Positions 8,672-20,537 are shown, numbered from the stretch's first letter. The stretch: DNA of 64,000 nucleotides from Amorphus orientalis (GCF_030814015.1 NZ_JAUSUL010000001.1:248001-312000), one strand, 5' to 3'. Numbers and translations are program-made. The notes: generated by a model from the letters alone, not told the origin.

Positions 8672-9600
8672 CGGCAACCGCCGATGCGCGGGGCGCAGCC
8701 GCCCCGGCGCCCGCGCCCGATGTGACCGCGGTGAGCCTGCTGGTGCTCCTGTGCGCCAGCTGGGGCGTCCAGCAGGTCGCCATCAAGCTCGCCCTCGTCG
8801 ACATTCCGCCGCTGATCCAGATGGGGATCCGCTATGCCGGCGCCTTCGTGCTGGTGCTGGCCTGGGCGCTGATGCGCGGAGTGTCCCTGTTCGAGAAGGA
8901 CGGTTCGCTCTGGCCGGGCCTGCTCTCTGGTGGCTTCTTCGGCGTCGAATTCGCGATGCTCTATGTCGCGCTCGACTACACGACGGCCAGCCGGGTCTCG
9001 CTGTTTCTCTACACGGCGCCCTTCTTCGTGGCGCTTGGCGCCATCCTGCTGCTGCCGGGCGAGCGGCTCAGGCCGCTGCAGTGGCTGGGTCTGGCCTTCT
9101 CGTTCGGCGGCGTCGCGCTGGCGCTGGGCGTCCCGCCGCCGTCCGCCGACCTGTCGAGCCTTGTCGCCGACGGAGCCTGCGTGGTGGCTGGCGCCCTGTG
9201 GGCGGGCCAGACCCTGACGATCCGCAAGTCGGTGCTCAGGACGATCCGGTTCGAGAAGGTGCTGCTCTACCAACTCGGCGTCGCCGTGATCGTGGCCTCG
9301 GCGCTGGCGCTGGTACGCGGCGAAAGCCTGACGCTTCCGGTCTCGACGAGCTCGGTCATGCTGGTGCTCTACCAGATGGTCTGGGTGGTCAGCGTGACCT
9401 ATCTGATCTGGTTCAGCCTTCTGTCCCGCTACGCCGCCGGTCCGCTGCAGGCCGGCACGTCCATGACGCCGATCTTCGGCGTGGCCGCCGGGGTGATCGT
9501 GCTCGGGGAACCGATGACGCCGGGCTTCTTCGCGGCCGTGGCGCTGGTGTTCGTGGGGCTCGTGCTGGTCAACTACCGGCCGCGGGCGAAGCCGGCCTGA
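8668..9600 (+). CDS. EamA/DMT-family transporter
   Basis: A 310-residue inner-membrane protein with about ten hydrophobic segments arranged as two EamA repeats (residues 20-150 and 165-300). It is in the drug/metabolite transporter superfamily and probably an exporter of an unknown small metabolite. The ATG overlaps the zur stop (ATGA), so it is expected to be co-transcribed with zur; whether it is zinc-related is unknown. The first 18 residues are Ala/Pro-rich and cytoplasmic. Confidence 0.85.
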   Translation: MTATADARGAAAPAPAPDVTAVSLLVLLCASWGVQQVAIKLALVDIPPLIQMGIRYAGAFVLVLAWALMRGVSLFEKDGSLWPGLLSGGFFGVEFAMLYVALDYTTASRVSLFLYTAPFFVALGAILLLPGERLRPLQWLGLAFSFGGVALALGVPPPSADLSSLVADGACVVAGALWAGQTLTIRKSVLRTIRFEKVLLYQLGVAVIVASALALVRGESLTLPVSTSSVMLVLYQMVWVVSVTYLIWFSLLSRYAAGPLQAGTSMTPIFGVAAGVIVLGEPMTPGFFAAVALVFVGLVLVNYRPRAKPA

Positions 9601-9722
9601 CCGGACCGGGTTCGCTTCCGGCGCTTCGATCCCTAGATAGGACCTTGGAACGCGGCTGTCCCGCCGATCGGCTTGTGATAGGGTCCGTCGCGTTCGCAAC
9701 AGGCGACAACGAGAGTTCCGGT

Positions 9723-10991
9723 ATGACTGCGCCGCTTCCCAATATTGCTTCCGGGCCGTCCCAGCGCCGCCGCTCCGTCGGCGTCGACGTCGGCGGTGTC
9801 CTCGTCGGCGGGCCGGCGCCGGTGGTCGTCCAGTCGATGACGAACACCGACACCGCCGACATCGAGGCGACCGTCGCCCAGGTGGCCGCACTCGCCCGGG
9901 CCGGGTCGGAGATCGTCCGCATCACCGTCGACCGGGACGAGGCCGCCGCGGCCGTGCCGCACATCCGCGACCGGCTTCTCCTGAAGAACGTCACCGTGCC
10001 GCTGGTGGGCGACTTCCACTATATCGGCCACAAGCTGCTCGCCGATCATCCGGCCTGCGCCGAGGCGCTGGCCAAGTACCGCATCAATCCGGGCAATGTC
10101 GGCTTCAAGGCGAAGCGCGACACCCAGTTCGGAGCGATCATCGAGACGGCGATGCGCTACGACAAGCCGGTCCGCATCGGCGTCAACTGGGGCTCGCTCG
10201 ACCAGGAACTGCTCACCCATCTCATGGACGAGAACGCGGCGTCCGACGCACCGGTCTCCGCCCAGGCGATCACCCGCGAGGCGATGATCCGTTCCGCGCT
10301 TCTCTCTGCCGAGCGCGCGGAGGAGCTGGGTCTCGGCCGCGACAGGATCCTGCTGTCGGCCAAGGTCTCGGACGTGCAGGAGCTGATCGCCGTCTACCGC
10401 GATCTTGCCCGGCGCTGCGACTACGCGCTGCATCTCGGCCTGACGGAAGCCGGCATGGGCTCGAAGGGCATCGTCGCCTCGTCGGCCGCCCTCGGCATCC
10501 TGCTGCAGGAAGGCATCGGCGACACCATCCGCATCTCGCTGACGCCGGAGCCGAACGGCGACCGGACCCAGGAGGTGAAGGTCGCCCAGGAGCTTCTGCA
10601 GACCATGGGCTTCCGCCAGTTCGTACCGGTGGTCGCCGCCTGTCCGGGCTGCGGCCGCACGACCTCGACGGTGTTCCAGGAGCTCGCCAAGGAGATCCAG
10701 GACCATCTGTCGACCTCCATGCCGGTCTGGAAGGAGCGCTATCCGGGCGTGGAGGCGCTGCAGGTCGCCGTGATGGGCTGCATCGTCAACGGACCGGGCG
10801 AATCCAAGCACGCCGATATCGGCATCTCGCTGCCCGGCACGGGCGAGACCCCGGCCGCGCCGGTGTTCGTCGACGGCAAGAAGGTGGTCACGCTGCGCGG
10901 CCCGAAGATCGCCGACGAGTTCAAGCAGATGGTCGCCGACTATATCGAGCGGCGTTTCGGGCACGAGGCCGCGACCGACGCGGCGGAGTAG
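9723..10991 (+). CDS. ispG: (E)-4-hydroxy-3-methylbut-2-enyl-diphosphate synthase
   Basis: A 422-residue IspG (GcpE), the [4Fe-4S] enzyme of the non-mevalonate isoprenoid pathway converting MEcPP to HMBPP. N-terminal TIM-barrel signatures are VQSMTNTDT (residues 38-46), FHYIGH and YRINPGNVG. Cluster ligands are in CPGCGR (near residue 305) and [10 protein letters not shown] (near 350), three Cys plus the Glu. The insert between barrel and cluster domain has normal bacterial length. ATG at 9723 ([10 protein letters not shown]) fits family starts. It ends 14 bp before the convergent HxlR gene. Confidence 0.96.
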   Translation: MTAPLPNIASGPSQRRRSVGVDVGGVLVGGPAPVVVQSMTNTDTADIEATVAQVAALARAGSEIVRITVDRDEAAAAVPHIRDRLLLKNVTVPLVGDFHYIGHKLLADHPACAEALAKYRINPGNVGFKAKRDTQFGAIIETAMRYDKPVRIGVNWGSLDQELLTHLMDENAASDAPVSAQAITREAMIRSALLSAERAEELGLGRDRILLSAKVSDVQELIAVYRDLARRCDYALHLGLTEAGMGSKGIVASSAALGILLQEGIGDTIRISLTPEPNGDRTQEVKVAQELLQTMGFRQFVPVVAACPGCGRTTSTVFQELAKEIQDHLSTSMPVWKERYPGVEALQVAVMGCIVNGPGESKHADIGISLPGTGETPAAPVFVDGKKVVTLRGPKIADEFKQMVADYIERRFGHEAATDAAE

Positions 10992-11004
10992 GGCGCCCGA
11001 ACAC

Positions 11005-11394
11005 CTACTCGGCCGCTTCTGCCTCGGGAACGGTCTCCGCATCGAAGGCGAGCCGGGCGGCGGCCATTTCCTCGGCGTGCTCGTGGGCCCAGCGCGCCAG
11101 ATGGCCGATCGGCTCCAGCAGGGACTGGCCGAGCGGCGTCAGGGAATATTCGACCCGCGGCGGCACGGTCGGATAGACGGTGCGGGTGACCAGGCCGTCG
11201 CGCTCCAGCCCGCGCAGGGTGAAGGTCAGCATGCGCTGGGAGATCACGCCGATTTCTCGCTTCAGCGCGTTGAAGCGGACCGGCCCGTCGGCCAGCGTCT
11301 CCACCACCAGCACCGCCCATTTGTCGCCGATGCGCGCCAGCACCGGCGCGACGCGCTGACAGCGTCCGGAAACATCCATGTGACCGGCATCCAT
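11005..11394 (-). CDS. HxlR-family transcriptional regulator
   Basis: A 129-residue winged-helix regulator. The HxlR core is visible as [32 protein letters not shown] and LERDGLVTR. One cysteine near residue 12 (SGRCQRV) sits where the redox-active Cys of quinone/thiol-sensing members (QorR, YodB) lies. The ATG at 11394 has AGGAGG seven bases upstream. It is divergent from an NAD(P)H-dependent FMN reductase gene, the usual target type for this family. A perfect inverted repeat in the shared region is the probable operator. A C-terminal Ala/Glu tail follows residue 110. Confidence 0.9.
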   Translation of the reverse strand: MDAGHMDVSGRCQRVAPVLARIGDKWAVLVVETLADGPVRFNALKREIGVISQRMLTFTLRGLERDGLVTRTVYPTVPPRVEYSLTPLGQSLLEPIGHLARWAHEHAEEMAAARLAFDAETVPEAEAAE

Positions 11395-11438
11395 CGATGT
11401 GCCTCCTTGTGCGCCGCAGCGCGATCGGTCAGATAGCA

Positions 11439-11453
11439 GTATCATTTTGATAC
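11439..11453. promoter_or_regulatory. Probable HxlR operator
   Basis: GTATCATTTTGATAC is a perfect inverted repeat (six-base arms, three-base spacer) midway between the divergent HxlR and reductase genes. Both promoters would be covered. The site matches the short AT-centred inverted repeats bound by HxlR-family proteins. Confidence 0.65.
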
Positions 11454-11486
11454 CTGATCCCAGGACAAGAAAACAGGAAGGCAGAC

Positions 11487-12050
11487 ATGTCCCTTCGTCT
11501 GAACGTCATCGTCGCCAGCACGCGCCCCGGCCGCGTCGGTCCCTCCGTGGCCAACTGGTTCAAAGCCTACGCCGCCGAGAAGAGCCCCTTCGACGTCCAT
11601 CTGGTGGACCTCGCCGAGTTCGACCTTCCGGTCTACGACGAGCCGAAGCATCCCCGGATGCAGGACTACCAGAACGACCACACCAAGAAGTGGTCCGAGA
11701 GCGTCGCCGCCGCCGATGCGTTCGTGTTCGTGACGCCGGAATACAACTACCACCCGACCCCGGCGCTGGTGAACGCGCTGACCTACGTCTCCAAGGAATG
11801 GGGCTACAAGCCGGCCTCGTTCGTGAGCTATGGCGGCGTGTCGGGCGGCACCCGTGCCGTCGACCAGACCCGCACCTGGTTCCCGGTCATGAAGATGATG
11901 GCTGTGCCGGAGCAGGTGATGTGCCCGATGGTGTTCGACCAGATCAAGGACGGCGTGTTCGAGCCGAACAAGCTTCAGGTGGAGAGCGCCGACCTGATGC
12001 TGTCGGAACTCCACCGCTGGGCCGAGGCGCTGAAGCCGCTGCGCGGCTGA
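11487..12050 (+). CDS. NAD(P)H-dependent FMN reductase
   Basis: A 187-residue flavodoxin-fold protein of the NADPH-dependent FMN reductase family (PF03358). The phosphate loop is [14 protein letters not shown] (residues 11-24), followed by [12 protein letters not shown] (residues 83-94) that contacts the flavin ring and [10 protein letters not shown] (near 120). It likely reduces quinones, azo compounds or FMN with NAD(P)H in the cytosol. Divergence from an HxlR regulator with a possible redox cysteine suggests induction by electrophiles or quinones. The natural substrate is not deducible. Confidence 0.9.
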   Translation: MSLRLNVIVASTRPGRVGPSVANWFKAYAAEKSPFDVHLVDLAEFDLPVYDEPKHPRMQDYQNDHTKKWSESVAAADAFVFVTPEYNYHPTPALVNALTYVSKEWGYKPASFVSYGGVSGGTRAVDQTRTWFPVMKMMAVPEQVMCPMVFDQIKDGVFEPNKLQVESADLMLSELHRWAEALKPLRG

Positions 12051-12161
12051 TCCGGGCCGGACGCCAGGATGTGACTGGACGTGGAGCCCGCGCGGCCCAC
12101 ATGTGAGGACACGTCCAGTCCCATGACAACGTCCCGGCGCCCCGCGCGCCGGGAAAGGCCC

Positions 12162-13028
12162 ATGCCCGATCTGATCCTCGCCCATGAGCCGGCCATCCGG
12201 CTCGCGATCTTCGCCTCCGTGCTCGCTGCGATGGCGATCTGGGAGGTCGCCGCGCCGAGGCGGCGGCTGGAGATCCCCCGCGTCTTGCGCTGGAGCAACA
12301 ATCTGGCGCTCGTCGTGGTGGACACCCTGGTGCTGCGGCTGGTGTTCCCGATGCTGGCCGTCGGCCTGGCAGTGCTCGCGGCGGAGCGGGGATGGGGTCT
12401 GTTCAATCTCGTCGACGTGCCGGTCTGGCTCGCCTTCGCGGTCTCGCTCCTGGTGCTCGATCTGTCGATCTACGGCCAGCACGTGCTGTTTCATGCGGTG
12501 CCGGCGCTGTGGCGCGTGCATCGGATGCACCATGCCGATCTCGACATCGACGTGACCACGGCGCTCCGCTTCCATCCGATCGAGATCGCGCTCTCCATGG
12601 GCATCAAGCTGGCCCTGGTGGCGCTCCTCGGCGTGCCGGCGGTGGCCGTCGTGGTGTTCGAGGTGGTGCTCAACGGCATGGCGATGTTCAACCACGCCAA
12701 TGTGCGCCTGCCGGCCGGGCTCGACCGGGTCCTGCGCCTCGCCGTGGTGACGCCGGACATGCACCGGGTCCACCATTCCATCGAGCGTCGCGAGACGGAT
12801 TCCAACTACGGCTTCAACCTGTCCGTCTGGGACCGGCTGTTCGGCACCTACACCGCCCAGCCGCGGGCCGGCCACGAAGGCATGACCATCGGCATCGGGC
12901 TGTTTCGCACCCGCCGCGATCTCTGGCTCGACCGGTTGCTGATCCAGCCGTTCCGGGGCCGGGCGAAAGCGGAGGAACCGGGCGTTGCGGCCGGCGGGCA
13001 GAAGCCGGACCCGACCCCGCCGGTCTGA
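12162..13028 (+). CDS. Sterol desaturase / fatty acid hydroxylase family protein
   Basis: A 288-residue integral membrane di-iron protein. Four to five hydrophobic segments cover residues 8-25, 50-75, 85-105 and 150-180. Histidine clusters binding the di-iron site are QHVLFH (near 110), HRMHH (near 123), FNHAN (near 182) and HRVHHS (near 205). The family hydroxylates or desaturates lipids such as hopanoids, sterols, fatty acids or carotenoids; the substrate here is unknown. The ATG at 12162 follows GGAAAGG; two in-frame upstream ATGs (12081, 12123) lack good ribosome sites. It is transcribed with no close partner. Confidence 0.85.
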   Translation: MPDLILAHEPAIRLAIFASVLAAMAIWEVAAPRRRLEIPRVLRWSNNLALVVVDTLVLRLVFPMLAVGLAVLAAERGWGLFNLVDVPVWLAFAVSLLVLDLSIYGQHVLFHAVPALWRVHRMHHADLDIDVTTALRFHPIEIALSMGIKLALVALLGVPAVAVVVFEVVLNGMAMFNHANVRLPAGLDRVLRLAVVTPDMHRVHHSIERRETDSNYGFNLSVWDRLFGTYTAQPRAGHEGMTIGIGLFRTRRDLWLDRLLIQPFRGRAKAEEPGVAAGGQKPDPTPPV

Positions 13029-13232
13029 TGTCGACCGGCTGCAGCCGGGTTCCTCAGGCATCTCCGCCCGGCTCTGTCAGAAAAGCTTCAGCAAACCGAC
13101 ATCGCAGCGCAGCATCGCCGTCACATCGCATCCGTAATGTCCGCGCCGTTCCCGATCGGACGGCATCGCCGACCCGCACGACGCGGGCCGCCGCCGCCCG
13201 GATTCGTACGACAACTGGAAAGGACCGACCGG

Positions 13233-14555
13233 ATGCGCACGTTCGTTGCCATCGGACTGCTCGCTGCCGCCATCGTGCCGGCCGCGGCCCAGCAGGAATA
13301 CCCCGCCAAGCTGACCGGCCATGCCGTTCTGCCGGCCCAGACCCTGGTTCCCGCCCCGGACGACGCGCCGGCGGCGATGAAGGTCTCCGGCAAGTACACC
13401 GGCGACACGCCCGCCCGCCTCACCGCCAAGCCGACCGACGGCGCCGAGCTGCCGTTCAACGGCCAGCCGGTGCAGGGCTTCTCCGGCATCAAGACGCTGG
13501 AGGACGGGACCTTCCTGGTGCTGACCGACAACGGCTTCGGCAAGAAGGTCAACTCGCCGGACGCCATGCTGATGTTTCACCACGTGAAGCCGGACTTTGA
13601 GAGCGGCGAGGTGGAGATCCTGAAAACCACCTTCGTGAAGGATCCGAACAAGGTGGTGCCGTTCCTGATCGCCAACGAGGCCAGCGACGAGCGCTATCTG
13701 ACCGGCTGGGATTTCGATCTCGAAGGCTTCCAGCCGATCGGCGACAAGCTGTTCATCGGCGAGGAGTTCGGCCCGTACCTGATCGTGGTCGACCGCGAGA
13801 CCGGCGTCGTGGAGGAATTCCACGAGACGGTGATCGACGGCACCAAGGTGGTGTCGCCCGACCATTACGCCGTGTCGCTTCCCAACCCGGACGGCGACAT
13901 GCCTGAGGTGAACCTGAAGCGCTCCAAGGGCTATGAGGGCTTTGCCGCGTCGCCCGACGGCAAGACGCTCTATCCGCTGCTGGAAGGTCCCCTCTGGAGC
14001 GCGGAAGCCGGCGCCTATGAGAAGTCCGACGGCACCGAGGCGCTCCGCATCCTGGAGTTCGACGTTGCCGGCCGCGCCTTCACCGGCAACTACTGGCTCT
14101 ATCCGCTGGAGGCCGACGGCCATGCCATCGGCGACTTCAACATGATCGACGCCACCCGCGGCCTGATCATCGAGCGCGACGGCGGCCAGGGCGACGCGGA
14201 AAAGGCCTGCGCGGACGGCCAGACCGAGGACTGCTTCAAGAACCCGGCCGAGTTCAAGCGCGTCTACCTGATCAACATGGACGGCGTTGAGTCCGGCCAG
14301 CCGGTGAAGAAGGTCGGCTACATCGACCTGATGAACATCCAGGATCCCGATGGCGTCGCCCGTCTCGGCAAGCGCGAGGACGGCCGGTTCACCTTCCCGT
14401 TCGTCACCATCGAGGACGTGGACCGGATCGGGGAAAGCCAGATCATCGTCGCCAACGACAACAATTTCCCCTTCTCAAAGGGGCGGTCGGCGAGCGAGCG
14501 CGACAACAACGAGTTCATCACGCTCGAGGTCGGCGACTTCCTGCAGGCGCAGTAA
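13233..14555 (+). CDS. Secreted esterase-like activity of phytase family protein
   Basis: A 440-residue exported protein of the phytase-like beta-propeller family (PF13449). A signal peptide is seen at residues 1-20 with an AAAQQ cleavage area. Family-type segments are LPFNGQPVQGFSGI, FLVLTDNGFG, GWDFDLEGFQ, EEFGPYLI, and KGYEGFAASPDGKTLYPLLE. It probably acts in the periplasm on a phosphoester or ester substrate; the name reflects the family, not a proven activity. ATG at 13233 has GGAAAGGA upstream; the frame is open from 13137 but those codons look non-coding. A strong terminator follows. A smaller member of the same family lies at 29707-30750. Confidence 0.85.
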   Translation: MRTFVAIGLLAAAIVPAAAQQEYPAKLTGHAVLPAQTLVPAPDDAPAAMKVSGKYTGDTPARLTAKPTDGAELPFNGQPVQGFSGIKTLEDGTFLVLTDNGFGKKVNSPDAMLMFHHVKPDFESGEVEILKTTFVKDPNKVVPFLIANEASDERYLTGWDFDLEGFQPIGDKLFIGEEFGPYLIVVDRETGVVEEFHETVIDGTKVVSPDHYAVSLPNPDGDMPEVNLKRSKGYEGFAASPDGKTLYPLLEGPLWSAEAGAYEKSDGTEALRILEFDVAGRAFTGNYWLYPLEADGHAIGDFNMIDATRGLIIERDGGQGDAEKACADGQTEDCFKNPAEFKRVYLINMDGVESGQPVKKVGYIDLMNIQDPDGVARLGKREDGRFTFPFVTIEDVDRIGESQIIVANDNNFPFSKGRSASERDNNEFITLEVGDFLQAQ

Positions 14556-14584
14556 GCCGCGCTTTCAGGCGAACGACTGACGAG

Positions 14585-14616
14585 ACGGCCCGTCGGGAAA
14601 CCGGCGGGCCGTTTTC
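14585..14616 (+). terminator. Rho-independent terminator after the phytase-like gene
   Basis: ACGGCCCG and CGGGCCGT form a perfect eight-pair stem around a 12-base loop and are followed by TTTT. It is 30 bp after the stop codon. Confidence 0.8.
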
Positions 14617-14710
14617 CATTGGGTCGGTGCCGTCCGAGGCGGGGGCAGCGCCGTCCGCTGGACGCGAATAAGAGCAGGGGAGTTCGCGCCGACCACGCCG
14701 GAGCGGCAGT

Positions 14711-14987
14711 CGGATCGAATCGGAATTTGCGATGCTGAAGAGGATCTGCCGCGAACCGATGCAAGGCCGCGACCGCGGCCCGGGCTACTGCCCGCCCGCG
14801 CGGAGCCGATGAGCGGAGCGAATTCGGCGTGAGCGGAAAATTGGTGGCGCAGCAGCCGGATGGAAACAGAATTTTCGACGCTGAAAAGGGTTTACCGCGA
14901 ACCGCCACAAGGCCGCGACCGCGGCCCGGGCTACTGCCCGCCCGCGCGGAGCCGATGAGCGGAGCGAATTCGGCGTGAGCGGAAAAT

Positions 14988-14993
<6 letters not shown>
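14711..14993. repeat. Two tandem copies of a 146-bp repeat abutting tRNA-Ala
   Basis: Two copies lie at 14711-14847 and 14857-14993, offset by exactly 146 bp. The last 86 bp of each (14762-14847 and 14908-14993) are identical; the first 51 bp are only about three-quarters identical. The second copy runs into the CCA end of the tRNA gene, and the first copy ends with the same CCACCA-encoding bases. Each copy carries the sub-motif CGGCGTGAGCGGAA, which recurs at 42717-42730. The unit contains the hairpin CGGGC-TACT-GCCCG. No coding capacity is apparent. The region 14617-14710 holds nothing I can name. Confidence 0.85.
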
Positions 14994-15063
<70 letters not shown>

Positions 15064-15276
15064 AGATGCCGGGCATGGGATGGCCCCGGCGAGAGGGTCG
15101 GAACTTAGGGGGCCTTGACCGCGGAATCAATAGGTCCGTTGGCCAAATTCACCGCCGTTCCGTTCGCGGTCGGGAAAACCTCTCCGACCGCACCAGAAGG
15201 TCCCTGCTTCCGGTCCCGGAACCGCCCGATCTGCGGACCGCGGGATCCGCGCCGGGGGCCGGGAAGCAGGCTTCCC

Positions 15277-15687
15277 TCACTGGTTCTCGTCGTCGTCCTC
15301 GTCACCGCCGCGGACCACGTCGGACACTTCGTCCGAATCCTCGTCGTCGTCCTCGAGGAACGCTCCGTCGTCATCGTCCGGAATGTCCGTGTCGATCTCG
15401 ACGTCCTCGTCCTCGTCCGGCGTCTCGCGGGAGGCCGGCGCGGCATCGTCGTCCGCCTCCTCCAGCGACACCAGCTCGACGTCGGAGCTCTCAGCCTCTT
15501 CCGTCTCGGCCTCCGGCTCCGCCGGTTTGGGAGCGGCGGCCGCCTTCGCGGACCGGGACGGCGTCGGCGCAGCGACGGCGAACAAGGTGCCGCACTTCGG
15601 GCAGACGATCGGATCCTTGTTCAAATCGTAGTACTTTGCCCCGCAACCGGGGCACAGTCGTTTCGTGCCGAGTTCTGGTTTCGCCAC
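15277..15687 (-). CDS. TIGR02300 family (FYDLN acid domain) protein
   Basis: A 136-residue protein of an alphaproteobacterial family of unknown function. The N-terminal 45 residues are a zinc-ribbon-like domain with CPGCG and CPKCG pairs around the signature KYYDLNKDPIVCP. From residue 75 on the chain is very acidic, with long D/E runs to the end, and is surely disordered. The GTG at 15687 gives the family N terminus VAKPELGTKR and has GAGGCGG upstream; an ATG five codons earlier (15702) is less likely. It sits between tRNA-Ala and the divergent aroA. The conserved zinc ribbon suggests nucleic-acid or protein binding, which is inference. Confidence 0.88.
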   Translation of the reverse strand: MAKPELGTKRLCPGCGAKYYDLNKDPIVCPKCGTLFAVAAPTPSRSAKAAAAPKPAEPEAETEEAESSDVELVSLEEADDDAAPASRETPDEDEDVEIDTDIPDDDDGAFLEDDDEDSDEVSDVVRGGDEDDDENQ

Positions 15688-15812
15688 GGAACCGCCTCGC
15701 ATTCTGAAAGGAAGGCGGCTCGAATACACACGCCTGCCCCCTCTGTCAAAGCCGAATCGACGCTGACGCCCAACCTGCCGATCGGGGTGACGCAATCGCA
15801 CCACCATGCTAG

Positions 15813-17965
<2,153 letters not shown>

Positions 17966-18214
17966 GCCCCGCCGGCGGTCCCCAGCGGTGGACATGGGCA
18001 TCCGTAGTCGCCACATAGCGGAGCAGTTTTCGAACGGCCGTGATCTCCGATCCGGCCGCTCGTGGCGTTTCATCCGAGTTATCGAATTGCCGTTCTGCCG
18101 GGGCATTTGCGCCGGACCGCTTCGACCAGGAGCGGATCAAACCATCCCCTGCAGAACGGGACGAGCAACACCAACCCCCGGCGCCTGCCGAGCAATCGGC
18201 GTCCAGGAGACTGA

Positions 18215-19927
18215 ATGACCCTACAACAAACCCCGTCGCGTGAGGATTTTGCCGCCCTCCTCGATGCTTCGTTCAAAGCGGCCGAAATGCAGGAAGGGAC
18301 CGTCGTCAAGGGGACGGTGGTCGGCTTCGAAAAAGATCTCGCCGTCATCGACGTCGGCCTCAAGGTCGAAGGCCGCGTCCCGCTGAAGGAATTCGGTGCC
18401 AAGGGCCGTGAAGGCACGCTCAACATGGGCGACGAGGTCGAGGTTTACCTCGAGCGCGTCGAGAACGCCCTGGGCGAGGCCGTGCTGTCGCGCGACAAGG
18501 CACGCCGTGAAGAGAGCTGGGTCCGGCTCGAGGAAGCCTTCAACAAGAACGAGAAGGTCACCGGCCAGATCTTCAATTCCGTCAAGGGCGGCTTCACCGT
18601 CGATCTCGACGGCGCCGTGGCGTTCCTGCCGCGCAGCCAGGTGGACATCCGTCCGGTCCGCGACGTCGGCCCGCTGATGCACACGCCGCAGCCGTTCCAG
18701 ATCCTGAAGATGGACAAGCGCCGCGGCAACATCGTCGTGTCCCGCCGCGTCGTCCTGGAAGAGACCCGCGCCGAGCAGCGCTCCGAGCTGGTCCAGAGCC
18801 TCGAAGAGGGTCAGGTCATCGAGGGCGTGGTCAAGAACATCACCGATTACGGTGCGTTCGTGGACCTCGGCGGCATCGACGGCCTTCTCCACGTCACCGA
18901 CATGGCCTGGCGCCGCGTCAATCATCCGACCGAGATCCTAGCCATCGGCCAGACCGTCAAGGTGCAGGTGATCCGTGTCAATCACGACACCCACCGCATC
19001 TCGCTCGGCATGAAGCAGCTGATGGCCGACCCGTGGGAAGGCATCGAGGCGAAGTACCCGGTGAACGCGCGCTTCACGGGCCGCGTCAACAACATCACCG
19101 ACTACGGCGCCTTCGTGGAGCTGGAGCCGGGGATCGAGGGTCTGATCCACGTCTCGGAAATGAGCTGGACGAAGAAGAACGTCCATCCGGGCAAGATCGT
19201 CTCCACCAGCCAGGAAGTCGAGGTGGTGATCCTCGAAGTCGACCCGGTGAAGCGGCGCATCTCGCTCGGCCTCAAGCAGACCCTGGAGAATCCCTGGGAG
19301 CAGTTCCTGGAGACCCATCCGGTCGGCACCGAGGTCGAGGGCGAGGTCAAGAACAAGACCGAGTTCGGTCTGTTCATCGGCCTGGACGGCGACATCGACG
19401 GCATGGTCCACCTGTCCGACCTGGACTGGAACCGGCCGGGCGAGGACGTTATCGCCGACTTCAACAAGGGCGACATGGTCCGTGCGGTCGTGCTCGACGT
19501 CGACGTCGAGAAGGAGCGCATCTCGCTGGGCATCAAGCAGCTTCAGGGTGATCCGTTCACCGAGGCCGGCGATGTCCGCAAGGGCGCCATCGTCACCTGC
19601 GAAGTGACCCAGGTGCAGGATGCCGGCCTCGAGGTGAAGATCGTCGGGACGGACCTGTCGGCGTTCATCCGCCGCGCCGATCTCGCCCGCGACCGCTCCG
19701 AGCAGCGGCCCGAGCGGTTCTCTGTCGGCCAGAAGGTGGACGCCCGCGTCACCCAGTTCGACAAGAAGGCCCGCAAGGTCGCGATCTCGATCAAGGCCCT
19801 GGAGATCGCCGAGGAGAAGGAAGCCGTCGCTCAGTACGGTTCCACCGACTCCGGCGCGTCTCTCGGCGACATCCTCGGTGCGGCGCTGAAGGCCCGCGAA
19901 GGGGACGAGCCGGAGAAGGAAGAGTAA
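18215..19927 (+). CDS. rpsA: 30S ribosomal protein S1
   Basis: A 570-residue S1 protein with six S1 (OB-fold) repeats at about residues 30-98, 115-182, 198-268, 285-355, 372-442 and 460-528. The recurring signatures are DYGAFV(D/E)L and HVTDM/HVSEM, with RRISLG at repeat ends. It brings mRNA to the 30S subunit and is essential in Gram-negative bacteria. An acidic/basic C-terminal tail follows (EGDEPEKEE). The 5' gap of 249 bp carries the promoter. S1 is often autoregulated through its leader, but I see no definite structure here. Confidence 0.97.
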   Translation: MTLQQTPSREDFAALLDASFKAAEMQEGTVVKGTVVGFEKDLAVIDVGLKVEGRVPLKEFGAKGREGTLNMGDEVEVYLERVENALGEAVLSRDKARREESWVRLEEAFNKNEKVTGQIFNSVKGGFTVDLDGAVAFLPRSQVDIRPVRDVGPLMHTPQPFQILKMDKRRGNIVVSRRVVLEETRAEQRSELVQSLEEGQVIEGVVKNITDYGAFVDLGGIDGLLHVTDMAWRRVNHPTEILAIGQTVKVQVIRVNHDTHRISLGMKQLMADPWEGIEAKYPVNARFTGRVNNITDYGAFVELEPGIEGLIHVSEMSWTKKNVHPGKIVSTSQEVEVVILEVDPVKRRISLGLKQTLENPWEQFLETHPVGTEVEGEVKNKTEFGLFIGLDGDIDGMVHLSDLDWNRPGEDVIADFNKGDMVRAVVLDVDVEKERISLGIKQLQGDPFTEAGDVRKGAIVTCEVTQVQDAGLEVKIVGTDLSAFIRRADLARDRSEQRPERFSVGQKVDARVTQFDKKARKVAISIKALEIAEEKEAVAQYGSTDSGASLGDILGAALKAREGDEPEKEE

Positions 19928-20028
19928 GGCCGCGCATCTCCCGTACGGGCTGAAACGGCCCGGAGGAAAAGCGGCTGGACGGGTGAACCGGCGCGGGCGA
20001 TCCGCGTTGGATCCTCGGATCCGACATG

Positions 20029-20060
20029 AAAAGGGCGGCTCTCGCGGGCCGCCCTTTTTT
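20029..20060 (+). terminator. rpsA Rho-independent terminator
   Basis: AAAAGGGCGG pairs with CCGCCCTTTT; the descending strand continues as TTTTTT. It lies 100 bp after the rpsA stop. Confidence 0.85.
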
Positions 20061-20082
20061 GTGCCATGAGCGCGCTGCCGTT

Positions 20083-20100
20083 GTCCGGTCCGGACCGGAC
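20083..20100. promoter_or_regulatory. 18-bp perfect palindrome upstream of the DUF3096 gene
   Basis: GTCCGGTCCGGACCGGAC is fully self-complementary. It lies between the rpsA terminator and the DUF3096 gene, about 180 bp before the latter. It could be an operator for a regulator not present here; no function is known. Confidence 0.35.
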
Positions 20101-20278
20101 CGGAAGCACCTGCTCATGGAACTGGCTCCAGGACCTTTCCCATCGAGACGGGAAGGTCCCGTACACGGGAAGCTGTCATGCCGCCGACGTCCGCGTCGGG
20201 CTTATCTGGCAGGGCACTCAGATTGAATCGGGCCGCGGCCGCCCCGGTCCCGGCCGGCTCTCATCAGGAGGACTTCAC

Positions 20279-20425
20279 ATGGTGGACGTCGTTGCAATCC
20301 AGCCGCTTCTGGCCCTGATCGTCGGGATCCTGATCCTGATCGTGCCGCGGGTTCTGAACATTGCCGTGGCAGCCTATCTGATCGTCGTCGGGCTGCTCGG
20401 GCTGTTCCCTGGCCTGCTGGGCTGA
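20279..20425 (+). CDS. DUF3096 small membrane protein
   Basis: A 48-residue hydrophobic peptide (MVDVVAIQPLLALIVGIL start) with two membrane segments, residues 7-24 and 26-44, separated by IVPR. It matches the DUF3096 family of very short inner-membrane proteins common in alphaproteobacteria. AGGAGG seven bases before the ATG strongly supports translation. The function is unknown. Confidence 0.82.
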   Translation: MVDVVAIQPLLALIVGILILIVPRVLNIAVAAYLIVVGLLGLFPGLLG

Positions 20426-20537
20426 TCGCTGCGGCGTTCTCCACGTGCGAACGCGAACGCACCGCCGGTATGAGGCGGTGCGGGCCGGTTGTCGACCTGG
20501 TGCGGCAAGGGGGAGCGTCTGACCGGACGGGCGGCCG

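Larger units (their letters stand above)
19928..20278. other. rpsA downstream region and DUF3096 leader
   Basis: 351 bp without a recognised gene. It contains the rpsA terminator (20029-20060), an 18-bp palindrome (20083-20100) and an imperfect hairpin at 20131-20159 (GGACCTTTCCC against GGGAAGGTCC with one bulged T). The hairpin has no T tract and would lie in the leader of the DUF3096 gene. Confidence 0.45.
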
